From Flavobacteriales bacterium (GTDB lineage Bacteria > Bacteroidota > Bacteroidia > UBA10329): a DNA stretch of 5,433 nt. The translations under genes were made by a program, and so were the position numbers. Positions within the stretch are counted from its first letter, which is position 1. Each line of letters begins with the position of its first letter. Location: NCBI GenBank assembly GCA_003456455.1, contig DMRV01000325.1, positions 1 to 5,433 of the forward strand, in the 5' to 3' direction. Below, one piece after another: positions 1 to 5,433 of the stretch. Below the pieces are notes generated by a model that saw only the letters and a list, made by a program, of their open reading frames with translations, ran no database searches and had not been told where the DNA came from.

Positions 1-149
1 ATCTTCCGTGCATATGTGTGCATGGTATCCTTCCACTCTGGAATAATCCAAGGAAGATGCGTTTGCTCGTAACCTTCCAAATTGATTCTATCAAATGCTC
101 GGTGATCAGCACCTAAACCTGAAATGAAGAATATCTGTGGCTTGCCCAA
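1..149 (-). CDS. alpha/beta-hydrolase-like protein, N-terminal part (runs off left edge)
   Basis: The minus strand is open from a TTG at 147-149 to the window edge, giving 49 codons. The protein starts MGKPQIFFISGLGAD and continues with a GYEQTHLPWIIPEW segment. A hydrophobic beta strand followed by SGLGAD, then an aromatic residue and a 'W-x-x-P' stretch, is the usual N-terminus of a Bacteroidota alpha/beta-hydrolase family (strand, then an oxyanion-hole type loop). The catalytic nucleophile elbow, acid and histidine would lie beyond the window, so activity and substrate cannot be judged. An in-frame TAA lies four codons upstream of the TTG, and no ATG or GTG lies between it and the conserved strand, so TTG is the best start. 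The gene is divergent from the Smr gene with a 79-bp gap. The family call is from memory of conserved motifs; the reading frame itself is well supported. Confidence 0.72.
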   Translation of the reverse strand, partial: MGKPQIFFISGLGADHRAFDRINLEGYEQTHLPWIIPEWKDTMHTYARK

Positions 150-228
150 ATTCGATTTTTATAGTTGTGAAAGAAACGAATATACTTGGCTAATTGTTGA
201 ACTTAATACGAGTAATTATATTGCAAGC
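150..228. promoter_or_regulatory. divergent intergenic region with weak promoter candidates
   Basis: This gap separates the divergent hydrolase and Smr genes and should hold both promoters. On the plus strand, TTG (197-199) lies 17 bases before TATATTG (217-223), an imperfect form of the Bacteroidota -7 element TAnnTTTG. It would start transcription almost at the Smr ATG. On the minus strand, TATATTCG (177-184) is one base off TAnnTTTG and lies 27 bases before the hydrolase TTG. No good -33 element is seen for it. Neither start codon has a Shine-Dalgarno sequence. These are weak matches in AT-rich DNA. Confidence 0.33.
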
Positions 229-483
229 ATGGCAAAGCTGAAACTTGACCTCCATGATATATACAACAAAGGCTGGAAAATAGACCAAGCGTTGAATGAC
301 CTTATTGATGAAGCCGTGGAGAAACGCATTCCAATCATTGAGATTATCCCAGGAAAAGGCAGCGGACAACTAAAGAAAAAAGTAATTCGTTTTCTAGAAC
401 AAAAACACATCAAAGCCAAATACCATCGCATTGATAAAGACAGTAAGAACTTTGGACGATTGTTTGTGAGGTTCAAACATTGA
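229..483 (+). CDS. small stand-alone Smr-domain protein
   Basis: The 84-residue protein (MAKLKLDLHD to FVRFKH) is essentially one Smr domain, the fold found at the C-terminus of MutS2. It shows the N-terminal LDLH motif (residues 6-9, followed by Asp where the usual motif has Gly), the helix with ALNDLIDEAV (21-30), the strand and glycine-rich loop IIPGKGSG (39-46), the basic helix QLKKKVIRFL (47-56), and a C-terminal strand GRLFVRF (76-82). Smr domains bind nucleic acid and some are nucleases; the role of the short Bacteroidota form is unknown. The frame is open further upstream to an ATG at 124, but that extension is antisense to the hydrolase N-terminus and has no Smr-like sequence. The ATG at 229, just before the domain, is therefore preferred. 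The gene is convergent with the WG-repeat gene, 45 bp away. Confidence 0.87.
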   Translation: MAKLKLDLHDIYNKGWKIDQALNDLIDEAVEKRIPIIEIIPGKGSGQLKKKVIRFLEQKHIKAKYHRIDKDSKNFGRLFVRFKH

Positions 484-495
484 CCTAAAAGCACG

Positions 496-530
496 AAATT
501 CCGAAGACTCAAATAAACGCCTTCGAATTT
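496..530. terminator. weak hairpin between convergent genes
   Basis: AAATTCCGAAG (496-506) can pair with CTTCGAATTT (521-530), leaving one bulged base and a 14-base loop. The right arm overlaps the stop codon of the minus-strand WG-repeat gene. The hairpin lies between two convergent genes, where a bidirectional terminator is expected. However, the stem is short and AT-rich, and neither side has a strong T-run: there is AAAA after it on the plus strand, and CGTGCTTTT on the minus strand. Confidence 0.3.
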
Positions 531-2658
531 AAAACCCTATTGCTTTCCACATATACTTCTTGGTCCGCAAATCGAAATAGGCCATTTTATCTTCCTTCTC
601 CAGTCTTAGGAGCTCCCCTTCCATCACCACAATTTCGTCCATGGCACACGGAACGAGGTATTCGCCATTCTTGTCAATCACACAGCGGAAATCTCCGCGC
701 TTGACCAGCGCCACTCCATTAAGAAAATCTGAAGCCTCATCATAGTCAGCGGCAACAACCAACTCATCCGCATCATTGATATAACCCCAATAATCATCCA
801 TTTTCACAGATGCCATTCCATCAGAAAAACCACCTGTATCATCGTACTTTGATGGGATTACATCAATTCCTGCGGCATTGAAAAAACCAAATTTTTCTTT
901 CTTTTTAGCTGCAAACCGACCATCTTCAATAGGATCAATCAAATCAAACTCAAACGCTTTAACCTCCGTTCCAGTTTTGTCAATTACTCCGAACTTCTTG
1001 CCTTTTCTGACAATCGCTTTGCTGTCTTTAAATTCAAACCGAACAAGCTCTTCCAATTCTCCATCATAAGTCAACGGGATAACTTCGTTTCCATATCGGT
1101 CAACATAACCCACTTTCCCTTCATTAAGAACACAGGCTAGACCTTCGGAGAAATTTCCAATTCGGTCATATTTACAAGGCGTAATCGAATCTCCACCAGC
1201 GTTTATCAACCCCATCTTTTCTTTCTTCACTACACGTGCTACCCCTTGAAAAAACGGCTCCGCTTCTTCGTACTGACATTTTATAACAACAGCACCTTTC
1301 GTATCAACATATCCTTTAAAACCTCGTAGTTCAATAACCGCCAACCCTTCAGAAAAATCCCAAGCCTGTTCCAACTTCAACGGAATAGTTAATTCCCCTT
1401 TTCTATTTACAAAACCGAACATGCCATCTTTTACTACGCTAGCCATTCCATCATGAAAATCATACATCTCTTCATATACAATTTCCACCACCACGTTGCC
1501 ATCTGCATCAAGCATCCCGTATTCGTCTCCACGTGCAACAATGGCTACACCATTGCTAAATGTTTCCGCTTCATCATTATTAAAAGGAATAATGGTTTTT
1601 CCTTTTTTGTTGATATAGCCCCAGCGGCCATTTTGGTAAACAGCTGCTAATCCTTCGCTAAAATCACCAGCATTTTCGTACGAAAACGGAATAACCACTT
1701 TACCCTTTCTGCTCACAAAACCAAATCTGTGATTCTGCTCCGCAGGATAAACTTGCATGGTAAGAATGTTCAATTCATCATCCAATTCCGTCACAAACGG
1801 ATAGTTGGGATATTCGAGTTTAAACTCCGCCAAAACCTCTGCGTCTAACTTTGGCGCAAATAGCTTAAAGAGCTTTCGCCAAGCGTCATCCAAATGGGGA
1901 GATTCTGGGTTTCTCTTAATGAACTCATGTATGCTCCTAACGGTAGGGTCTTCCATAGAAAGCGCATAAATTTGGTCGTACACTTGCCGCTTGAATGGAG
2001 AATCTGGCCGTTCTGTAAGGAATTGCTTGTAGTTTTCCACAGTTCCGTCTTTGGTTCTGTCCTCAAAAAGAAACTTCTCATAAAGCACTTTTCCCTCGAT
2101 TGTTTCTGGCGCACTAGGAAATTCCTTCAAGAACTTATCTATTGCTGTGTATGAGTTGGCGGCTTTTGCATTTTCAAACGAAATAGTAGCCATTAAATCC
2201 AGCACCTCTTTTTTTTGGGGAGCTGATGGAAACCGATTTACAAATGACCGGCAAGACTCTATTGTTCGTTGATCATTAACTTGATCCAGAGCATAAGAGT
2301 AAACCATCACTCTTAAACCCTCAACAGATTTTGAGTTGATACCGTATTCCGAAAGCTTTCGCCTTTCTTTTTCAGATGCCAGTTTCCAGAAAGACTCTGT
2401 TCTGAGCGCGAAAATTTTAGCCGTGTCTAAGTCGTAAAACGGATTTTGCTTCGTAATGTGCACCAAACACAATCCGTAATTACCTACCAAGCGGTCTTTC
2501 CGAACCACTTTTTGAAACAATTCTCGTGCCTTGAAATAGTCTTTCATTTCAAGTGCCTCAAATGCTTTCTCAATAATACCTGCGCGTAATTGAAAAGCAG
2601 ACACCATCATACAAATGACAGCTACAAACAGACCTAATTTAACTGACCTTGAAGACAT
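529..2658 (-). CDS. exported WG-repeat protein with TPR-like N-terminal region
   Basis: This 709-residue protein starts with a likely Sec signal peptide (basic MSSRSVK, hydrophobic core about 8-21, possible cleavage after VSA at 21). There is no lipobox, so it is predicted to be periplasmic or secreted. Residues 28-300 are helical and TPR-like: an EKAFEALEMKDYFKARELF unit comes first, then five FxxxxPxxP motifs at about 139, 176, 213, 246 and 279. Residues 311-709 are WG (KWG) repeats, with units starting at 311, 345, 379, 413, 447, 481, 515, 555, 589, 623, 657 and 691. The period is exactly 34 residues except for a six-residue insertion in unit 7. Typical units read 'FGFVNRKGxxxIPxxYExAxxFSEGLAxV'. 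The last two units have lost the W/F-G pair (C659, A693), and the twelfth is short. WG repeats are taken to form a beta-rich scaffold; no enzyme motif is seen and the function is unknown. The start ATG opens directly on the signal peptide. Confidence 0.9.
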   Translation of the reverse strand: MSSRSVKLGLFVAVICMMVSAFQLRAGIIEKAFEALEMKDYFKARELFQKVVRKDRLVGNYGLCLVHITKQNPFYDLDTAKIFALRTESFWKLASEKERRKLSEYGINSKSVEGLRVMVYSYALDQVNDQRTIESCRSFVNRFPSAPQKKEVLDLMATISFENAKAANSYTAIDKFLKEFPSAPETIEGKVLYEKFLFEDRTKDGTVENYKQFLTERPDSPFKRQVYDQIYALSMEDPTVRSIHEFIKRNPESPHLDDAWRKLFKLFAPKLDAEVLAEFKLEYPNYPFVTELDDELNILTMQVYPAEQNHRFGFVSRKGKVVIPFSYENAGDFSEGLAAVYQNGRWGYINKKGKTIIPFNNDEAETFSNGVAIVARGDEYGMLDADGNVVVEIVYEEMYDFHDGMASVVKDGMFGFVNRKGELTIPLKLEQAWDFSEGLAVIELRGFKGYVDTKGAVVIKCQYEEAEPFFQGVARVVKKEKMGLINAGGDSITPCKYDRIGNFSEGLACVLNEGKVGYVDRYGNEVIPLTYDGELEELVRFEFKDSKAIVRKGKKFGVIDKTGTEVKAFEFDLIDPIEDGRFAAKKKEKFGFFNAAGIDVIPSKYDDTGGFSDGMASVKMDDYWGYINDADELVVAADYDEASDFLNGVALVKRGDFRCVIDKNGEYLVPCAMDEIVVMEGELLRLEKEDKMAYFDLRTKKYMWKAIGF

Positions 2659-2678
2659 TTAAAATGCTAAACAGAGCG

Positions 2679-2712
2679 CTAAAGTAACACTCAGATAAAA
2701 TCAATAAACCAA
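2679..2712 (-). promoter_or_regulatory. possible promoter of the WG-repeat gene
   Basis: On the minus strand TACTTTAG (2679-2686) is one base off the Bacteroidota -7 element TAnnTTTG. It would give a leader of roughly 15 bases before the ATG at 2658. A TTG at 2710-2712 lies 23 bases upstream, at the long end of the accepted spacing. The hexamer TTTAGC occurs twice here on the minus strand (2678-2683 and 2666-2671). The rpmH terminator lies just upstream, so this gene should need its own promoter, but the match is weak. Confidence 0.3.
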
Positions 2713-2742
2713 CCATTGCTTACGTTAACGAATGTTGGAAAT

Positions 2743-2777
2743 AAAAAAACCCATTCACCAAAGGCGAACGGGTTTTT
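2743..2777 (-). terminator. intrinsic terminator of rpmH
   Basis: Bases 2745-2759 and 2763-2777 form a 15-pair stem around a three-base loop. Read as minus-strand RNA, all positions pair, with two G-U wobbles (2765/2757 and 2769/2753), and the stem runs into seven U residues (2743-2749). Read as plus-strand RNA, the same two positions become A-C mismatches. The wobble pattern and the U-run therefore both point to the minus strand. The hairpin begins 23 bases after the rpmH stop codon, so rpmH is probably a single-gene transcript, separated from the WG-repeat gene. Confidence 0.88.
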
Positions 2778-2800
2778 GTTTATCTAAACCTATTTAAATC

Positions 2801-2959
2801 TTACTTCTTATCTGCTCTTTCGTCAGATACCGTAAGTTTTTTTCTTCCTTTTGCTCTTCTAGATGCTAACACGTTGCGTCCGTTTGCCGAAGCCATTCTG
2901 CTACGAAATCCGTGCTTGTTGCTTCTTTTTCTTCTAGATGGTTGAAATGTCCTTTTCAT
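2801..2959 (-). CDS. rpmH: 50S ribosomal protein bL34
   Basis: The 52-residue basic protein starts MKRTFQPSRRKRSNKHGF, continues RSRMASANGRNVLASRRAKGR and ends in KKLTVSDERADKK. This is the full, highly conserved bL34 sequence (MKRTFQPS, then KRxNKHGFRxRM, then GRxVLxxRRxKGRxxL) at the length usual for Bacteroidota. bL34 is a small rRNA-binding protein of the large ribosomal subunit. The start is fixed by the invariant MKRTFQPS. An AGGAG lies only two bases before the ATG (2962-2966), which is shorter than optimal spacing and unusual in a phylum that rarely uses Shine-Dalgarno pairing. The gene has its own consensus promoter and terminator. It is not followed by rnpA, its partner in many other bacteria. 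It is divergent from the ABC transporter gene. Confidence 0.97.
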   Translation of the reverse strand: MKRTFQPSRRKRSNKHGFRSRMASANGRNVLASRRAKGRKKLTVSDERADKK

Positions 2960-2982
2960 AACTCCTACTTATTTTGGGGGTG

Positions 2983-3013
2983 CAAAGATATACTTCGTTT
3001 CAATTTCTGCAAA
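2983..3013 (-). promoter_or_regulatory. consensus Bacteroidota promoter of rpmH
   Basis: On the minus strand TTTG (3010-3013) is followed by exactly 19 bases and then TATCTTTG (2983-2990). This is a full match to the primary-sigma promoter of Bacteroidota (TTTG at -33, TAnnTTTG at -7). Transcription should begin about five bases after the -7 element, giving a leader of roughly 20 bases before the rpmH ATG. A strong promoter fits a ribosomal protein gene. Confidence 0.85.
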
Positions 3014-3043
3014 CATATCTTATTTAAAATAGTTTGATTAAAA

Positions 3044-3061
3044 TACCTTTGCGCTCGCAAA
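3044..3061 (+). promoter_or_regulatory. -7 element and start-site dyad before the ABC transporter gene
   Basis: TACCTTTG (3044-3051) matches the Bacteroidota -7 element TAnnTTTG. The expected start site is around 3056, leaving only about five untranslated bases before the ATG at 3062, so the mRNA would be nearly leaderless. No Shine-Dalgarno sequence is present. A -33 TTG is not found at the right distance; the TTTG at 3033-3036 is far too close. The segment TTTGCGCTCGCAAA (3048-3061) is a perfect 6-2-6 inverted repeat that covers the end of the -7 element and the predicted start site and abuts the ATG. Confidence 0.55.
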
Positions 3062-4849
3062 ATGGCAAGAAGAAACAATTTAGACACAGAAGACCTTCCA
3101 AAAGTAAAGGTGTCGGGTGAAAACCTGAAAAAAGTAAGCAGGCTTTTTAGCTACTTCAAACCACACCGTTTCAAGTATTACTTGGGGCTTTTCTTCCTAT
3201 TCCTCACAGGAATTACAGCACTAATATTTCCAAAGCTTATTGGAGATATGGTTGACACAGCGGAAGAGGCCATGTTGGCTGATATTGATCGCATCGCAAT
3301 CTTTCTTCTAATCGTATTTATACTGCAAGCCGTTTTTTCATTTTTCCGGATCTATCTTTTCGTGAATGTAACGGAGCATGTACTAGCCGACCTGAGGAAA
3401 GACACCTACAATAAGCTTATTCGTTTGCCGATGTCTTTCTTCTCTCAAAACAGAGTTGGAGACATGAATAGCCGAATTGCTACGGACATTAATATGTTGT
3501 CGGATACATTCACAACCGTTGTTGCTGAGTTCCTGAGGCAATCGATGTTGATTGTAGGTGGAATTGCCTTTCTGGCCTATACATCAGTTGAATTGACGGT
3601 GGTTATGCTTGGGATTGTACCACTTGTGGCTGTTTTTGCAGTAGTATTTGGACGCATTATCCGAAGAATTTCTAAGGAAACACAAGACAGAATTGCTGCA
3701 TCCAACACGATAGTTGAAGAGACATTAGCTGGAATTACGAATGTGAAATCGTTTGCAAACGAACTGTTTGAAAGCGTGCGATATGCGAAAAGCACCGAGT
3801 CTATTATAGAAAAGGCGCTTCAAGGTGCTAAAGCCCGTGGTTTTTTCGCATCCTTCATCATCCTTGCTCTTTTCGGTTCTATTGTAGGCGTAATATGGTA
3901 TGGCGCAAGGTTGGTTAATCAGGATGAAATGAGTTTTGGTAACTTGATTCAGTTTGTGCTTTATTCTGTATTTGTTGGCGCCTCTATTGGCGGAATAGCA
4001 GAAATGTATGCCCAAATTCAGAAAGCAATGGGTGCCGCTGAACGTATTCTGGAGATTATGGATGAAGAACCAGAGCCTTATGAGGCCACGTCAGCAAGTG
4101 TAGCCGCTATTTCTGGTTCGCTGAAGTTCGAAAATGTGCAATTCCGTTATCCGAGCAGACAAGATATTTCGGTACTGAATGGCGTTAGTTTTGATGCAAA
4201 GCAAGGCGAGACAATAGCTCTTGTTGGTCCATCTGGCTCGGGGAAATCTACTATTGCTTCTTTAGTTCTTCGTTTTTACGACCCAGATTCTGGAACAATT
4301 ACGATTGACGGAATTAACACCAAAGAAATGGGACTGGAGTTCCTCAGAAATCAGATGGCAATTGTGCCGCAGGATGTGATTTTGTTCGGGGGAACAATTC
4401 GGGAGAACATCGAATATGGCAAACCTGGTGCTTCCTTAGAGGAAATTGAGGAAGCAGCCAAAAAGGCAAATGCCCACATTTTTGTGGATAGCTTTCCTGA
4501 AAAATATGACACAGTTGTAGGCGAACGTGGCATTCAACTTTCTGGCGGTCAGCGACAGCGAATTGCTATCGCTAGAGCGGTTCTTAAAGACCCACGAATT
4601 CTTATTTTGGATGAGGCCACAAGTTCTTTGGATTCAGAATCTGAAAGGCTTGTTCAAGAAGCGTTAGATAAGCTGATGGTTGGCAGAACTTCTTTAGTTA
4701 TCGCTCACAGATTATCCACTATTAGAAAGGCCGATAGAATTTTGGTTCTGGATAAAGGAAGTATTTCTGAGAATGGTAAGCACGAAGAGTTGCTGCAGAA
4801 AGAAGGTGGATTGTACAAAGGACTTTTGGAACTACAAATGCAGGGTTAA
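3062..4849 (+). CDS. ABC exporter half-transporter (fused permease and ATPase)
   Basis: This 595-residue inner-membrane protein has the MsbA/LmrA-type layout: a type IV exporter transmembrane domain followed by one nucleotide-binding domain. Likely membrane helices lie near residues 38-60, 78-101, 157-174, 177-197, 262-282 and 294-316. The ATPase has every motif needed for hydrolysis: A-loop Tyr363 in FRYPSR, Walker A GPSGSGKST (389-397), Q-loop Gln437, signature LSGGQ (493-497), Walker B ILILDE with catalytic Glu518, D-loop SSLD (521-524) and H-loop His549. It should work as a homodimer, since no second half-transporter is adjacent. The substrate cannot be told from sequence; lipid, peptide or drug export are all possible, and 'msbA' would be a guess. 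The first ATG after the upstream -7 element is used, and the next Met (residue 63) is inside the membrane domain. The stop codon overlaps that of rsmG. Confidence 0.95.
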   Translation: MARRNNLDTEDLPKVKVSGENLKKVSRLFSYFKPHRFKYYLGLFFLFLTGITALIFPKLIGDMVDTAEEAMLADIDRIAIFLLIVFILQAVFSFFRIYLFVNVTEHVLADLRKDTYNKLIRLPMSFFSQNRVGDMNSRIATDINMLSDTFTTVVAEFLRQSMLIVGGIAFLAYTSVELTVVMLGIVPLVAVFAVVFGRIIRRISKETQDRIAASNTIVEETLAGITNVKSFANELFESVRYAKSTESIIEKALQGAKARGFFASFIILALFGSIVGVIWYGARLVNQDEMSFGNLIQFVLYSVFVGASIGGIAEMYAQIQKAMGAAERILEIMDEEPEPYEATSASVAAISGSLKFENVQFRYPSRQDISVLNGVSFDAKQGETIALVGPSGSGKSTIASLVLRFYDPDSGTITIDGINTKEMGLEFLRNQMAIVPQDVILFGGTIRENIEYGKPGASLEEIEEAAKKANAHIFVDSFPEKYDTVVGERGIQLSGGQRQRIAIARAVLKDPRILILDEATSSLDSESERLVQEALDKLMVGRTSLVIAHRLSTIRKADRILVLDKGSISENGKHEELLQKEGGLYKGLLELQMQG

Positions 4850-5433
4850 AACTTCGGAATCCAAACTACTTTCTTAGTCTCAAAGAACTCCTCTTCAAAT
4901 GAATCTTTGATGTTGTAGAGATTGGCTTTCACCTTGGCCTCAATAATTTCTTCAGTCAAATCTCCGCCTTTCAAACAGATTAAGCCTTTCACAGCTTTTT
5001 TGCTTTTGTTGTTCAGCTTTCGAAAAAGCCAATGTTTTAGCTGTCCAAGCCGAGCAACTGCCCGCGTTACAATTACATCGTACGTTTCTGTGCCTTGCTC
5101 CATTCTTCCATGAGCCGCAGTAACATTGGTAAGTCCAATAGTTTCAGCTACACCATTAGCAACCTTTATCTTCTTCCCTATACTATCCACCAGATGAAAC
5201 TGGCATTCTGGAAACAATATAGCCAACGGAATCCCTGGAAAACCTCCACCAGTTCCTACATCAAGAATGGAAGTTCCGGCCTCAAAATCGGCAACTGAGG
5301 CAATAGCCAAAGAGTGTAGCACATGGCGCTCATAGAATAGATGAAAATCTTTTCGGGAAACCACATTTATCTGTGTATTCCATTCGTAGTACGCATCGTA
5401 CAAAGCCGAAAACTGCTGCTTCTGCGTGTCAGT
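4846..5433 (-). CDS. rsmG: 16S rRNA (guanine-527-N7)-methyltransferase, 5' end off the window
   Basis: RsmG (GidB) methylates N7 of G527 in 16S rRNA using S-adenosylmethionine, in the cytoplasm. The visible 195 residues include YEWNTQINVVSRKD, the HVLHSL motif, the SAM-binding loop ILDVGTGGGFPGIPLA, HLVDSIGKK, HGRMEQ, VTRAVA and a CLKGGDL strand, all in the family order. A TTG at 5401-5403 could be read as a start, but the frame stays open to the edge with TDTQKQQFSAL. This continues the helix that precedes 'YxxWNxxINVVSRKD' in the family, so the true start lies outside, probably within about 20 codons. The family is usually slightly over 200 residues, so little is missing. The gene is convergent with the ABC exporter. 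Loss of RsmG gives low-level streptomycin resistance in other bacteria. Confidence 0.95.
   Translation of the reverse strand, partial: TDTQKQQFSALYDAYYEWNTQINVVSRKDFHLFYERHVLHSLAIASVADFEAGTSILDVGTGGGFPGIPLAILFPECQFHLVDSIGKKIKVANGVAETIGLTNVTAAHGRMEQGTETYDVIVTRAVARLGQLKHWLFRKLNNKSKKAVKGLICLKGGDLTEEIIEAKVKANLYNIKDSFEEEFFETKKVVWIPKF

Noticed and set aside
216..512. 98-codon minus-strand open frame
   Set aside because: It is antisense to the Smr gene, which has clear domain motifs; the translation shows no family features.
529..1731. Periodic signal that could suggest a CRISPR array or DNA tandem repeat
   Set aside because: The 102-base period comes from protein repeats; the DNA units are strongly diverged and there are no identical repeats with spacers.
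878..2154. Several open frames on the plus strand (about 60-90 codons) and one extra minus-strand frame inside the WG-repeat gene
   Set aside because: They are shadows of a long gene with a signal peptide and twelve regular repeats; none has a recognisable motif or start region.
2723..2730. Palindrome CGTTAACG between rpmH and the WG gene
   Set aside because: It is only eight bases long, does not extend, and has no second copy; it is easily expected by chance.
3577..4533. Minus-strand open frames inside the ABC exporter gene
   Set aside because: The plus-strand frame contains every expected ABC motif; the opposite-strand translations look random.
4922..5298. Plus-strand open frames opposite rsmG
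   Set aside because: rsmG is clearly the coding frame, with the SAM-binding loop and family motifs in order.
1..5433. Mobile element, defence system or other new multi-gene system
   Set aside because: No transposase, integrase, terminal repeats, toxin-antitoxin pair or nuclease operon is seen; the genes are mostly single transcription units on alternating strands with uniform composition.

Overview
The window looks like ordinary chromosome from a member of the Bacteroidota, most likely a Flavobacteriales-type organism. The evidence is a moderately AT-rich composition, genes that mostly lack Shine-Dalgarno sequences, a textbook Bacteroidota promoter (TTTG-N19-TATCTTTG) in front of rpmH, and protein types common in that phylum: a small stand-alone Smr protein, a WG-repeat protein and the alpha/beta-hydrolase 'SGLGAD' family. 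These assignments come from reading the sequence and from family knowledge; no database search was run.

Layout from left to right. At 1-149 on the minus strand is the N-terminus of an alpha/beta-hydrolase-like gene that runs off the left edge. It is divergent from a small Smr-domain gene (229-483, plus). A short convergent gap with a weak hairpin follows. Next is a large minus-strand gene (529-2658) for an exported protein with TPR-like helical repeats and twelve WG-type repeats. Upstream of it lies a monocistronic rpmH gene (ribosomal protein bL34; 2801-2959, minus) with its own promoter and intrinsic terminator. Divergent from rpmH is a complete ABC exporter half-transporter (3062-4849, plus). 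It ends tail to tail with rsmG (16S rRNA G527 methyltransferase; minus, running off the right edge), and the two stop codons share one TTAA.

The genes do not form an obvious common pathway. Two, rpmH and rsmG, are translation genes that sit in the oriC-proximal cluster in many bacteria; the others look like independent housekeeping or envelope functions. I see no mobile element, CRISPR array, defence system, tRNA or rRNA. No convincing new multi-gene system is present. The points most worth a second look are the very regular WG-repeat protein, a TTTG-N6-CAAA dyad shared by the two divergent start regions around 2977-3061, and the corrected gene boundaries at both ends.
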